Source of the DNA: Clostridiales bacterium
Lineage (GTDB): Bacteria > Bacillota > Clostridia > Oscillospirales > JAAYOS01
Length of the DNA stretch: 34,262 nucleotides
NCBI GenBank assembly: GCA_012520195.1
Contig: JAAYOS010000116.1
Location: 1-34,262, forward strand
Reading direction: 5' to 3'
The position numbers and the translations under genes are program-made. Shown here one piece after another: positions 1-8,183 of this stretch. Under the pieces are notes generated by a model. The model saw only the letters and a program-made list of their open reading frames with translations. It was not told the origin of the DNA and did no database searches. Position 1 is the first letter of the stretch; every line of letters starts with the position of its first letter.

Positions 1-1
1 G

Positions 2-1129
2 GCTTACAGCGAGGATGTAATTGGTTGTGACGAGCATGTCTCACTAGCTCTTCGTGCAGCCCAAGAGGGCATCGTATTAATGCAGAATGAGAACAATGTA
101 TTGCCACTGGATAGGAACTCAATCAATAAAATCGCGCTATTTGGGAAATTCGGTGATAAAGAGAACATCGGCGATTATGGTTCAAGTAGAGTATATCCCA
201 AATATGTAGTAACACCAATGCAAGGTATATGCAATGTCGCACCTAATATTGAGGTTATATATTACGATGGATCTGATATTGAGCATGCAAAAAGACTGGC
301 AAAGGAAGCCGATGCGGTGGTCTTTATAGTCGGTTACAATTATATTGATGAAGGAGAGTATGTAGCTACCCGAGAGTCTGAAAACTATACAGAATCAAAA
401 GGTGGAGATCGCATACACAGCTTAGGGCTTCATGATGACGATATTGAACTCATTAAGGCTGTGGGTCCAGTAAATCCAAATTCTACTGCTGTACTTATTG
501 GCGGAAATATGATAATGATTACAGAGTGGAAAGATTATGTGTCCTCAATTCTCATGGCATTCTATCCTGGCCAAGAAGGAGGGACAGCAATTGCACAAAT
601 TCTATTTGGTGATATAAATCCAAGCGGTAAACTACCATTTGTATTGCCCGTAAACGAAAGCGACCTACCAGCCGTAAAGTGGGATACAACTAATGAATAC
701 TATGATTATTACCACGGTTACGCCAGATTGGAGAGAAATGGGGTAAAACCGTTGCTTCCATATGGCTTTGGGCTGTCTTATACGACTTTTGATATAAGCA
801 GACCTGAATTCTCAACCGATATGCAAACCATAACAGCGAAGTGCCGCGTTAAAAATACTGGCAAATCTCCCGGGACTGAAGTCATTCAAATGTATGTCGG
901 ATTCAGGAATTCAAAGATCGACCGGCCTGTCAAACTACTCCGTGGGTTTTCGCGTTGTACTCTTCAAGCTGGGGAGGAGAAGGAAGTAATTATCACTTGT
1001 CCAGTTGAAAAGCTTTGTTACTTCAACGAATATCTGAGTAAATTTGAACTAGAGCATATGGAATATGATGTCTATATCGGCACTTCCTCTGCAGATAAAG
1101 ATTTGTTGAAAGGGTATATAACTCTGTAG
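2..1129 (+). CDS. Glycoside hydrolase family 3 beta-glycosidase, 3' part (5' truncated by window edge)
   Basis: The reading frame is open from base 2, upstream of the first ATG at 80, so the gene is cut by the window edge; about 375 C-terminal residues are visible. They begin with the GH3 AREGIVLL-type signature (here AAQEGIVLMQNE). The GH3 C-terminal alpha/beta sandwich follows, with W..YVSSILMAFYPGQEGG and LFGDINPSGKLPF. Next comes PLLPYGFGLSYTTF, and last a fibronectin-III-like domain (TEVIQMYVG, PVKLLRGF). The catalytic (alpha/beta)8 barrel with the nucleophile Asp lies outside the window. The family hydrolyses terminal beta-linked sugars from oligosaccharides; the substrate cannot be read from this part. 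No signal peptide can be assessed. Family assignment is firm, specificity is not. Confidence 0.88.
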   Translation, partial: AYSEDVIGCDEHVSLALRAAQEGIVLMQNENNVLPLDRNSINKIALFGKFGDKENIGDYGSSRVYPKYVVTPMQGICNVAPNIEVIYYDGSDIEHAKRLAKEADAVVFIVGYNYIDEGEYVATRESENYTESKGGDRIHSLGLHDDDIELIKAVGPVNPNSTAVLIGGNMIMITEWKDYVSSILMAFYPGQEGGTAIAQILFGDINPSGKLPFVLPVNESDLPAVKWDTTNEYYDYYHGYARLERNGVKPLLPYGFGLSYTTFDISRPEFSTDMQTITAKCRVKNTGKSPGTEVIQMYVGFRNSKIDRPVKLLRGFSRCTLQAGEEKEVIITCPVEKLCYFNEYLSKFELEHMEYDVYIGTSSADKDLLKGYITL

Positions 1130-1214
1130 ATATTATCTGTAGATATTAAAAGTTTAGTGGCTTCTTGTTACCTAAGATACTCATTGGAAATACCTAGCAG
1201 ACAAAATGCATATT

Positions 1215-1270
1215 GGCTCCGAAGGCGTCGGCAGAATCTTCTGCTTCATAGATCAGTCGTCTTCGGAGCC
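1215..1270. repeat. Inverted repeat / likely terminator after the GH3 gene
   Basis: The 10-base arm ggctccgaag (1215-1224) is mirrored by cttcggagcc (1261-1270), and pairing can extend inward through a G-U pair. A second short hairpin, gcagaa/ttctgc, sits inside at 1231-1244. The 3' side is T-rich but has no uninterrupted T run. It probably ends GH3 transcription. The rest of the 1130-1485 gap holds only the lysA promoter; a 65-codon open frame across the repeat has no gene-like features. Confidence 0.5.
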
Positions 1271-1406
1271 TTCTTATATCCTTTCATTTTGCTGCTTCTC
1301 GAACTTCGATCCATCATAAGATGTACAACAAAATTCATCTATTTATCTAAATAATGTGCTAATCTACAAATTGAAGTTTTTGGTTCCCGACAAAGTATGT
1401 TTTCTA

Positions 1407-1435
1407 TTGCGAAAATGTCGAAAATGGGGTACAAT
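1407..1435 (+). promoter_or_regulatory. Predicted sigma-A promoter of lysA
   Basis: TTGCGA at 1407-1412 and TACAAT at 1430-1435 are separated by 17 bases, about 50 bases upstream of the lysA ATG. No lysine riboswitch is evident in the short leader. Confidence 0.6.
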
Positions 1436-1485
1436 TTGAGAGATTGCTGCAAGAAAACTTACAAGTTGTTGAGAGGGGCCGCATT

Positions 1486-2748
1486 ATGAAGAAACCATTT
1501 GTCACCCTTGAGAAAGTAAAGGAAATCTGCAAGGAGCACAAAACGCCATTCCACCTATATGATGAGGCGGGCATCAGAAGAAATGCCCGTGCGCTTCTTG
1601 ATGCGTTTTCCTGGAACAAAGGTTTCAAAGAATATTTTGCTGTTAAGGCAACCCCGACTCCTGGAATTCTGCGCATACTAAAGGAGGAAGGCTGCGGTGT
1701 TGACTGCTCGTCATACACTGAGCTCATGCTTGCTGAAGCTTGCGGATTTTCAGGAGATGAAATAATGTTCTCGTCGAATGCAACCCCTGCAGATGAATTT
1801 GTATATGCATCGGAGCTTAATGCTATCATCAACCTTGATGATTATACGCATATCGATTTTCTGGAGAAGGTAACAGGAAGCATCCCCGAAACCATATGTC
1901 TGCGGTACAATCCTGGAGGAAACTTTGATAGTACCAACAGGATTATGGATTCCCCCGAAGATGCCAAATACGGCATGACTTACGAACAGTTGGAGAAGGG
2001 GATCAAAAAGTTGCAGGGCAAGGGAGCGAAGAACTTTGGAATCCATGCTTTTCTTGCATCGAATACACTGACAAACGAGTACTATCCTGCACTTGCAAGG
2101 TTACTTTTTGAGACTGCAGTTTCTCTGAGGGACAAGACCGGCGCAAATATCTCTTTTATTAATCTCTCCGGAGGCATCGGCATTCCGTACCATCCCGATG
2201 ATGTGCCAAACGATATCTATGCAATTGGAGAGGGAGTCAGAAAGGCTTTCGAGGAAGTGCTTGTGCCTGCTGGGATGCCCGATGTTGCTATCTATACAGA
2301 ACTAGGTAGATATATGCTGGGTCCATATGGCTTGCTCGTAGCAACCGCAATTCACAAAAAGGAAATATATAAAGATTATATCGGTCTTGACGCTTGTGCG
2401 GCGGACCTAATGCGTCCTGCCATGTACGGCGCATACCACCATATCACCGTACTAGGAAAAGAAGGCGCACCAAGAGATAGAGTCTACGATGTCACAGGCT
2501 CATTGTGTGAAAATAACGACAAGTTTGCTGTGGACAGGATACTTCCAGAGATTGAGATAGGCGATATTGTATGCATCCATGACACAGGTGCACACGGCTT
2601 TAGTATGGGATACAACTATAACGGAAAACTCCGCTCAGCTGAAATCTTGCTGCGTGAGGACGGCTCATGGGAGCTTATGAGAAGAGCAGAAACTCCTTCT
2701 GATTACTTTTCTACCCTAGACATTACCGGGATATTTGATAATGAGTAG
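1486..2748 (+). CDS. lysA: Diaminopimelate decarboxylase
   Basis: A PLP-dependent fold-III decarboxylase converting meso-diaminopimelate to L-lysine, the last step of lysine synthesis. The 420-residue product has the PLP lysine in EYFAVKATPTPG, the glycine-rich phosphate-binding segment NLSGGIGIPY, and the catalytic cysteine region TGSLCENNDKFA. The segment GIHAFLASNTLTNEYY resembles a clostridial LysA subclass as I remember it. The frame is open upstream to 1444, but ATG 1486 follows a GAGAGGGG ribosome site at 1471-1478, so it is chosen. The stop overlaps the start of the next gene, implying co-transcription and translational coupling. Close relatives act on ornithine or carboxynorspermidine, but the length and motifs favour LysA. 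Confidence 0.9.
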   Translation: MKKPFVTLEKVKEICKEHKTPFHLYDEAGIRRNARALLDAFSWNKGFKEYFAVKATPTPGILRILKEEGCGVDCSSYTELMLAEACGFSGDEIMFSSNATPADEFVYASELNAIINLDDYTHIDFLEKVTGSIPETICLRYNPGGNFDSTNRIMDSPEDAKYGMTYEQLEKGIKKLQGKGAKNFGIHAFLASNTLTNEYYPALARLLFETAVSLRDKTGANISFINLSGGIGIPYHPDDVPNDIYAIGEGVRKAFEEVLVPAGMPDVAIYTELGRYMLGPYGLLVATAIHKKEIYKDYIGLDACAADLMRPAMYGAYHHITVLGKEGAPRDRVYDVTGSLCENNDKFAVDRILPEIEIGDIVCIHDTGAHGFSMGYNYNGKLRSAEILLREDGSWELMRRAETPSDYFSTLDITGIFDNE

Positions 2749-3109
2749 GAAATCCGCCGGCACGCAGGGCGGAGTCAGAGAGATCAATCTTGAAACGGGC
2801 ATGCCCTATGTAGATGAGGCTGTTCGCCGGCTAACGTATGAGATAAACAACAGCAGTAAGTTGGGGTACGCGGTTCTAAAGGTAATTCACGGATACGGTT
2901 CATCGGGAGCCGGTGGAAGGATCAGAGTTGAAGTGCGGCGCTACCTTGGGCGCTTACAGAACCAAAAAAAGATCAAGCTCTTTGAGACGGGTGAAGATTT
3001 TTCGATTTTTAGTGAAAACACAAGAAAGATTCTCAGTGCCTGCCCCTCTCTTAGGAAGGATAGAGACCTTGAGCGCCACAATAACGGTGTGACATTTATA
3101 CTTCTTTAG
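2741..3109 (+). CDS. Small Smr-domain protein
   Basis: A protein of 122 residues that is almost entirely one Smr (small MutS-related) domain. It shows the N-terminal LETGMPYVDEAVRRL segment and the HGxGxxG-like core VIHGYGSSGAGGRIRVEV. Smr domains, as at the C-terminus of MutS2, often have nicking endonuclease activity on DNA or mRNA; the substrate here is unknown. ATG 2741 overlaps the lysA stop (2746-2748) by eight bases; an in-frame TTG at 2735 is an alternative start. The overlap suggests expression from the lysA promoter. No MutS ATPase domain is attached. Confidence 0.75.
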   Translation: MSRKSAGTQGGVREINLETGMPYVDEAVRRLTYEINNSSKLGYAVLKVIHGYGSSGAGGRIRVEVRRYLGRLQNQKKIKLFETGEDFSIFSENTRKILSACPSLRKDRDLERHNNGVTFILL

Positions 3110-3163
3110 CAAGATGTTTAGATTTATTCGAAGTTAGCGGCAGGGTTCAGGCAAAAATGATAC

Positions 3164-3193
3164 TTGACAAGATGTGAGTTGTTATGCTAAAAT
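3164..3193 (+). promoter_or_regulatory. Predicted promoter of the tRNA operon
   Basis: A consensus TTGACA at 3164-3169 and TAAAAT at 3188-3193, with an 18-base spacer and an extended -10 TGC (3185-3187). It lies about 60 bases before the first tRNA, as expected for a strong stable-RNA promoter. Confidence 0.75.
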
Positions 3194-3249
3194 CGAAAAG
3201 CTGACTGAGAGAGGAAAGCAAAACGGCGTCCCCGGACAAGTAAACACAT

Positions 3250-3323
<74 letters not shown>

Positions 3324-3326
3324 TAC

Positions 3327-3403
<77 letters not shown>

Positions 3404-3424
3404 TTTTTATGTAATAGATGGTAT

Positions 3425-3502
3425 GGTGGGTATAGCTCAGGTGGTTAGAGCACCAGGTTGTGGCCCTGGGGGTCGTCGGTTCAAGTCCGATTATCCACCC
3501 CA
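3425..3502 (+). tRNA. tRNA-His (anticodon GTG)
   Basis: Acceptor arms gtgggta (3426-3432) and tatccac (3492-3498) pair with one G-U. A G precedes the arm at 3425 and the discriminator is C (3499). This gives the G-1:C73 pair that marks tRNA-His. The anticodon loop ttgtggc gives GTG, and CCA is encoded. Confidence 0.96.
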
Positions 3503-3546
3503 TTTTTTTCAGGCAGGTCTACTACTGTACAGACCAAGAATTATTT

Positions 3547-3621
3547 TGGGATGTCGCCAAGGGGTAAGGCACCAGACTTTGACTCTGGCATTCGTAGGTT
3601 CAAATCCTGCCATCCCAGCCA
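3547..3621 (+). tRNA. tRNA-Gln (anticodon TTG)
   Basis: Acceptor arms tgggatg and catccca pair; discriminator G and encoded CCA follow. The loop ctttgac between ccaga and tctgg gives TTG, reading CAA/CAG. Confidence 0.95.
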
Positions 3622-3624
3622 CAT

Positions 3625-3700
3625 GACCCATTAGCTCAGCCGGCAGAGCACCTGCCTTTTAAGCAGGGAGTCCGCAGTTCGAATCTGCGATGGGTCACCA
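3625..3700 (+). tRNA. tRNA-Lys (anticodon TTT)
   Basis: Acceptor arms gacccat and atgggtc pair; discriminator A and encoded CCA follow. The loop cttttaa between cctgc and gcagg gives TTT, reading AAA/AAG. Last tRNA of the cluster, ten bases before the terminator. Confidence 0.96.
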
Positions 3701-3710
3701 ATAATACTAG

Positions 3711-3742
3711 AAACCCGCATAGCTTTGGCTTTGCGGGTTTCG
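3711..3742 (+). terminator. Rho-independent terminator of the tRNA operon
   Basis: A nine-base-pair stem aaacccgca (3711-3719) / tgcgggttt (3732-3740), immediately after tRNA-Lys. The loop is 12 bases. The short T run is partly inside the 3' arm. Confidence 0.75.
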
Positions 3743-3778
3743 TACGTTCTATTCGCTACTCGTCTGCACCAGGTAGTG

Positions 3779-3807
3779 TTTACATTTCTACACTATTCGA
3801 TTATAAT
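3779..3807 (+). promoter_or_regulatory. Predicted promoter of the AlaX-like gene
   Basis: TTTACA at 3779-3784 and TATAAT at 3802-3807 with a 17-base spacer, ending 29 bases before the start codon. Confidence 0.75.
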
Positions 3808-3836
3808 TGAAGCATAAGAATTTCGGAGGTTAAGTG

Positions 3837-5012
3837 ATGCAGAAGTCTTTGGAGAAAACAGTAAAGCTCTATGAAGAGGACGCATACAATAAGGAGTTTG
3901 AGGCGGTCGTTATGTCATGTGAGAAGGACAAAGACCGCTATTTGGTATCACTTGACCGAACAGCGTTTTACCCTGAGGGAGGAGGCCAACCGGCAGATAC
4001 CGGCTACATTGCAGGTATTCGCGTCACCGACACACAGGAGAAGGATGGCATAATCTATCATTACACCGAAAATCCGCTTGAACCCGGCATAAGTGTGCAG
4101 TGCTCAATAGACTGGAAGCGCAGGTTCTCGAATATGCAACAGCACAGCGGGGAACACATCCTTTCTGGAATCATTGTCCAACTGAGTGGCTTTGACAATG
4201 TTGGTTTTCACATCGGAAGCGAGTTTGTTACACTCGATTATAACGGACCACTTACAGATGAAATACTAAAAGAGGCCGAGAGTCGGGCCAATTCAGCCAT
4301 ATACGCAAACCTCCCTGTCAATGTGCGTGTCTACAGCAATGAGGAGATTATCGACGTCGACTATCGGAGCAAAAAAGAAATTGAAGGACCGGTTCGCATT
4401 GTTGAAGTTCCCGGATGCGATCGCTGTGCTTGTTGTGGAACACATGTTGCAAGAGCTGGAGAGATTGGAATAATCAAGATCATCAAGGCCCAAAACTATA
4501 AGGGCGGTACGAGAGTGTATATACTCTGTGGAATCAGAGCACTTGAACATTTCCGGGGTGCACTCGAAAGTGTGGATAAAATATCGACCCTTCTATCTGC
4601 AAGACCGGATCAGGTCTTTGAGGCAACAGCACAGCTGCTGGAGGAGAGCGAGGAGCAAAAATCCCGCATAGCAGGTCTGCAGACTAAGCTCTTTGAGATT
4701 ATGGCAGAACAGGTTGAGAATGAATTTGACGGGAATATTTACACCACGATTATGGATGACCTGTCCGCTGATGAGCTCAGACAGTATGCATTGATTCTTG
4801 TTGAGAAGGTTGGAACCTGTCTTCTTTTTTCCACTAACGCTAACGAAGGATACAGGTATGCCTGTGCATCATCCGAAATTGATTGCAGGGAAATTACAGT
4901 CAATCTGAACAAGACGCTTGAGGGCAGAGGTGGAGGAACTCCGAAGCTTACACAGGGCGCAGTTAAGAGCGGGAGAGAGAAAATTGAGAGCTTTATCGCC
5001 TCGCTAACATAA
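3837..5012 (+). CDS. AlaX-type alanyl-tRNA editing protein with DHHA1 domain
   Basis: A free-standing relative of the editing half of alanyl-tRNA synthetase, about 391 residues. The first ~235 residues form the second-additional/editing domain with the zinc motif HxxxH in QQHSGEHIL and CxxxH in CACCGTH. FYPEGGGQPADTG is the usual entry motif. The C-terminal ~100 residues resemble DHHA1, with EGRGGGTPKLTQGA. The aminoacylation domain is absent. The family hydrolyses Ser- or Gly-mischarged tRNA-Ala in trans. GTG 3834 is in frame just before, but ATG 3837 has better spacing from GGAGG (3825-3829). It stands alone behind its own promoter, just after a tRNA cluster. Confidence 0.85.
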   Translation: MQKSLEKTVKLYEEDAYNKEFEAVVMSCEKDKDRYLVSLDRTAFYPEGGGQPADTGYIAGIRVTDTQEKDGIIYHYTENPLEPGISVQCSIDWKRRFSNMQQHSGEHILSGIIVQLSGFDNVGFHIGSEFVTLDYNGPLTDEILKEAESRANSAIYANLPVNVRVYSNEEIIDVDYRSKKEIEGPVRIVEVPGCDRCACCGTHVARAGEIGIIKIIKAQNYKGGTRVYILCGIRALEHFRGALESVDKISTLLSARPDQVFEATAQLLEESEEQKSRIAGLQTKLFEIMAEQVENEFDGNIYTTIMDDLSADELRQYALILVEKVGTCLLFSTNANEGYRYACASSEIDCREITVNLNKTLEGRGGGTPKLTQGAVKSGREKIESFIASLT

Positions 5013-5058
5013 GCTGGCAGTAACTAAAGGCTTCGGGAATGTGTGGGGGTGTAACGTT

Positions 5059-5364
5059 GTGAAGGAACACGAGGTAGTAATAGAAAAGCTATGCACTATA
5101 GCAAAGCCCAAAAAGCTTATTCTTTACGGCTCAAAGATTGATGTAGCAACAGGTGATGTGAAAGATATCGATGTCTGTCTTGTGGTTGAGACCGAAAACA
5201 AGGCTGAGCTCGAGCGTGAGTTGTATCTGGCAATTGATTCGGATGTTTCATTTGACATAATAATCTATACCCCGTCCGAGTGGGAAGTTCTCATAACCGA
5301 CGCACAGAGTTTCGCTCACAGAATTCTTGAAAAGGGGACTGTTATATATGAGTGCCAGGCGTAA
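5059..5364 (+). CDS. Minimal nucleotidyltransferase (MNT) domain protein
   Basis: About 101 residues with the polymerase-beta-type signature LILYGSK followed ten residues later by DIDVCLVV (GSx10DxD). The third acidic residue is in FDIIIY. All three metal-binding acids are present, so nucleotidyl transfer is plausible. GTG 5059 is chosen because GGGGG (5045-5049) lies nine bases upstream; GTG 5041 is an in-frame alternative. Its 3' end overlaps the HEPN gene by 17 bases. MNT and HEPN proteins commonly pair; in characterised cases the MNT acts as antitoxin by modifying the HEPN toxin. Whether this pair is a toxin-antitoxin system is inference. Confidence 0.72.
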   Translation: MKEHEVVIEKLCTIAKPKKLILYGSKIDVATGDVKDIDVCLVVETENKAELERELYLAIDSDVSFDIIIYTPSEWEVLITDAQSFAHRILEKGTVIYECQA

Positions 5365-5806
5365 CTCAAACACCAATGACAGTCGCCGCTATTACGAGTG
5401 GCTTGACAGGGCACAGGCAGATCTACAGTCCGCCCGTCTCCTCATATCCGGAGGCGGAGATCTAAACACAGTGGTATTCCACTGTCATCAGGTTGTGGAA
5501 AAGGCGCTGAAGGGTTTTCTGTTATTCCGCTCAAGACGCCACTATGATGGGCACAACATAACATTTCTTGTTAGAAGGGCAATCAAACTGGACAGTGACT
5601 TCAACCGGTTCCTTGAAGATAGCCCGCCATTGAACCGTTATTATATTGAGACCAGGTACCCTACAGATATTCCCTTTGAGATTGACACAGATACCGTCAA
5701 GAATGTGTTCCGGTTTTCGGAGAAGATCTATCAGACCATCGCTTCAAAGCTACACACCGAGCCGGGAGCATTCGTTATGGAAGAGGGAAGTCCCTCCACT
5801 GGCTAA
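5348..5806 (+). CDS. HEPN-domain protein
   Basis: A 152-residue protein with the helical HEPN core: YEWLDRAQADLQSARLLI near residues 16-33 and FHCHQVVEKALKGFLLF near 44-60. HYDGHN (65-70) occupies the conserved T/G-H-x-L position. The R64-H69 spacing fits RX4H, but it is not in the usual place for the RNase motif of HEPN toxins, so ribonuclease activity is uncertain. ATG 5348 lies ten bases after AAAAGGGG and inside the end of the MNT gene, so the two are translationally coupled. The start is inferred from this ribosome site; the frame is open from 5327. The last ~20 residues look disordered. Confidence 0.72.
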   Translation: MSARRNSNTNDSRRYYEWLDRAQADLQSARLLISGGGDLNTVVFHCHQVVEKALKGFLLFRSRRHYDGHNITFLVRRAIKLDSDFNRFLEDSPPLNRYYIETRYPTDIPFEIDTDTVKNVFRFSEKIYQTIASKLHTEPGAFVMEEGSPSTG

Positions 5807-5835
5807 ATGGAGTTGGACTGGGGCTTGTTACTCGG

Positions 5836-5864
5836 TTGACAGTAATTCGAGATTATAATATAAT
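5836..5864 (+). promoter_or_regulatory. Consensus sigma-A promoter of guaB
   Basis: Exact TTGACA (5836-5841) and exact TATAAT (5859-5864) with a 17-base spacer. About 110 bases of leader follow before guaB. I see no convincing purine riboswitch in it. Confidence 0.88.
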
Positions 5865-5941
5865 GTGCAATCAATCTTGCAGCAATGATTTTTATATATA
5901 CAGGCCATACGAAGATTAAATAACATTTTTATGCTTGCTGA

Positions 5942-7456
<1,515 letters not shown>

Positions 7457-7507
7457 TATATTTATTACACACGACAGGTACTCCCACACATAGAACTGAG
7501 GTATAAA

Positions 7508-8098
7508 ATGAAGATACTGTTAGTTTCCGATGAAGAGAGCTCCTATATATGGGACTATTTTGAACCAGAGCGGTTCAAAGATATTGAACTGATTGTCTCA
7601 TGCGGAGATTTGGATGCAAACTATCTTACATTTCTTGCGACGATGATACCTGCAGCAGTAATCTATGTACATGGCAATCACGACAAAAAGTATCTAGTAA
7701 ATCCACCAGAGGGTTGTATCAGCATCGATGATGATATTTTCGTGTATAAAGGTATCAGGTTTTTTGGACTCGGCGGTGTTAAGAGCTCCAGAAATGCGGA
7801 GTTTGAGTATACCGAGCAACAAATGAGAAAAAGGATCCGCAAACGAAGGTGGGACCTGTGGAAAAACAAGGGGTTTGATGTTTTAGTGACCCATGCGCCT
7901 GCATACGGACTCGGTGACTTACCCGGAACATTCCATGAGGGGTTCCATGCTTTCAGATCCCTGATCGATCAGTACAACCCACGTTACCACTTTTTCGGAC
8001 ATGTACACAGCCGGTATGATCACGGCACAAAAGAGATCCTTAAGCACGGAGATACGACCCTGATCAATGCCTGCGGCTACAAAATCATCGAGTACTAA
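7508..8098 (+). CDS. Calcineurin-like metallophosphoesterase
   Basis: A 196-residue single-domain phosphoesterase. The family metal ligands are visible in order: SCGDLDANY, HGNHDKK, THAPAYGLGD and FFGHVHSRY. The first motif is unusual: DEESS instead of the common D-x-H, so one metal ligand may differ. The substrate is unknown; relatives hydrolyse cyclic nucleotides, nucleic acids or phosphoproteins. ATG 7508 follows a GAGG ribosome site at about 7498. No signal peptide, so it is cytosolic. It follows guaB with no terminator between them. Confidence 0.8.
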   Translation: MKILLVSDEESSYIWDYFEPERFKDIELIVSCGDLDANYLTFLATMIPAAVIYVHGNHDKKYLVNPPEGCISIDDDIFVYKGIRFFGLGGVKSSRNAEFEYTEQQMRKRIRKRRWDLWKNKGFDVLVTHAPAYGLGDLPGTFHEGFHAFRSLIDQYNPRYHFFGHVHSRYDHGTKEILKHGDTTLINACGYKIIEY

Positions 8099-8183
8099 AG
8101 CAGAAAGCTTCGCGGGGAAATTGAAGACCACGTAAGAGATAAGTGAAAGCAAGCCGATTTGTTTTGAGAAGAGGTGTGTTACC

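Noticed and set aside
1157-1354. 65-codon open frame on the plus strand after the GH3 gene
   Set aside because: It runs through the inverted repeat at 1215-1270, has no ribosome site or family resemblance, and is Leu/Arg-rich in a non-coding manner.
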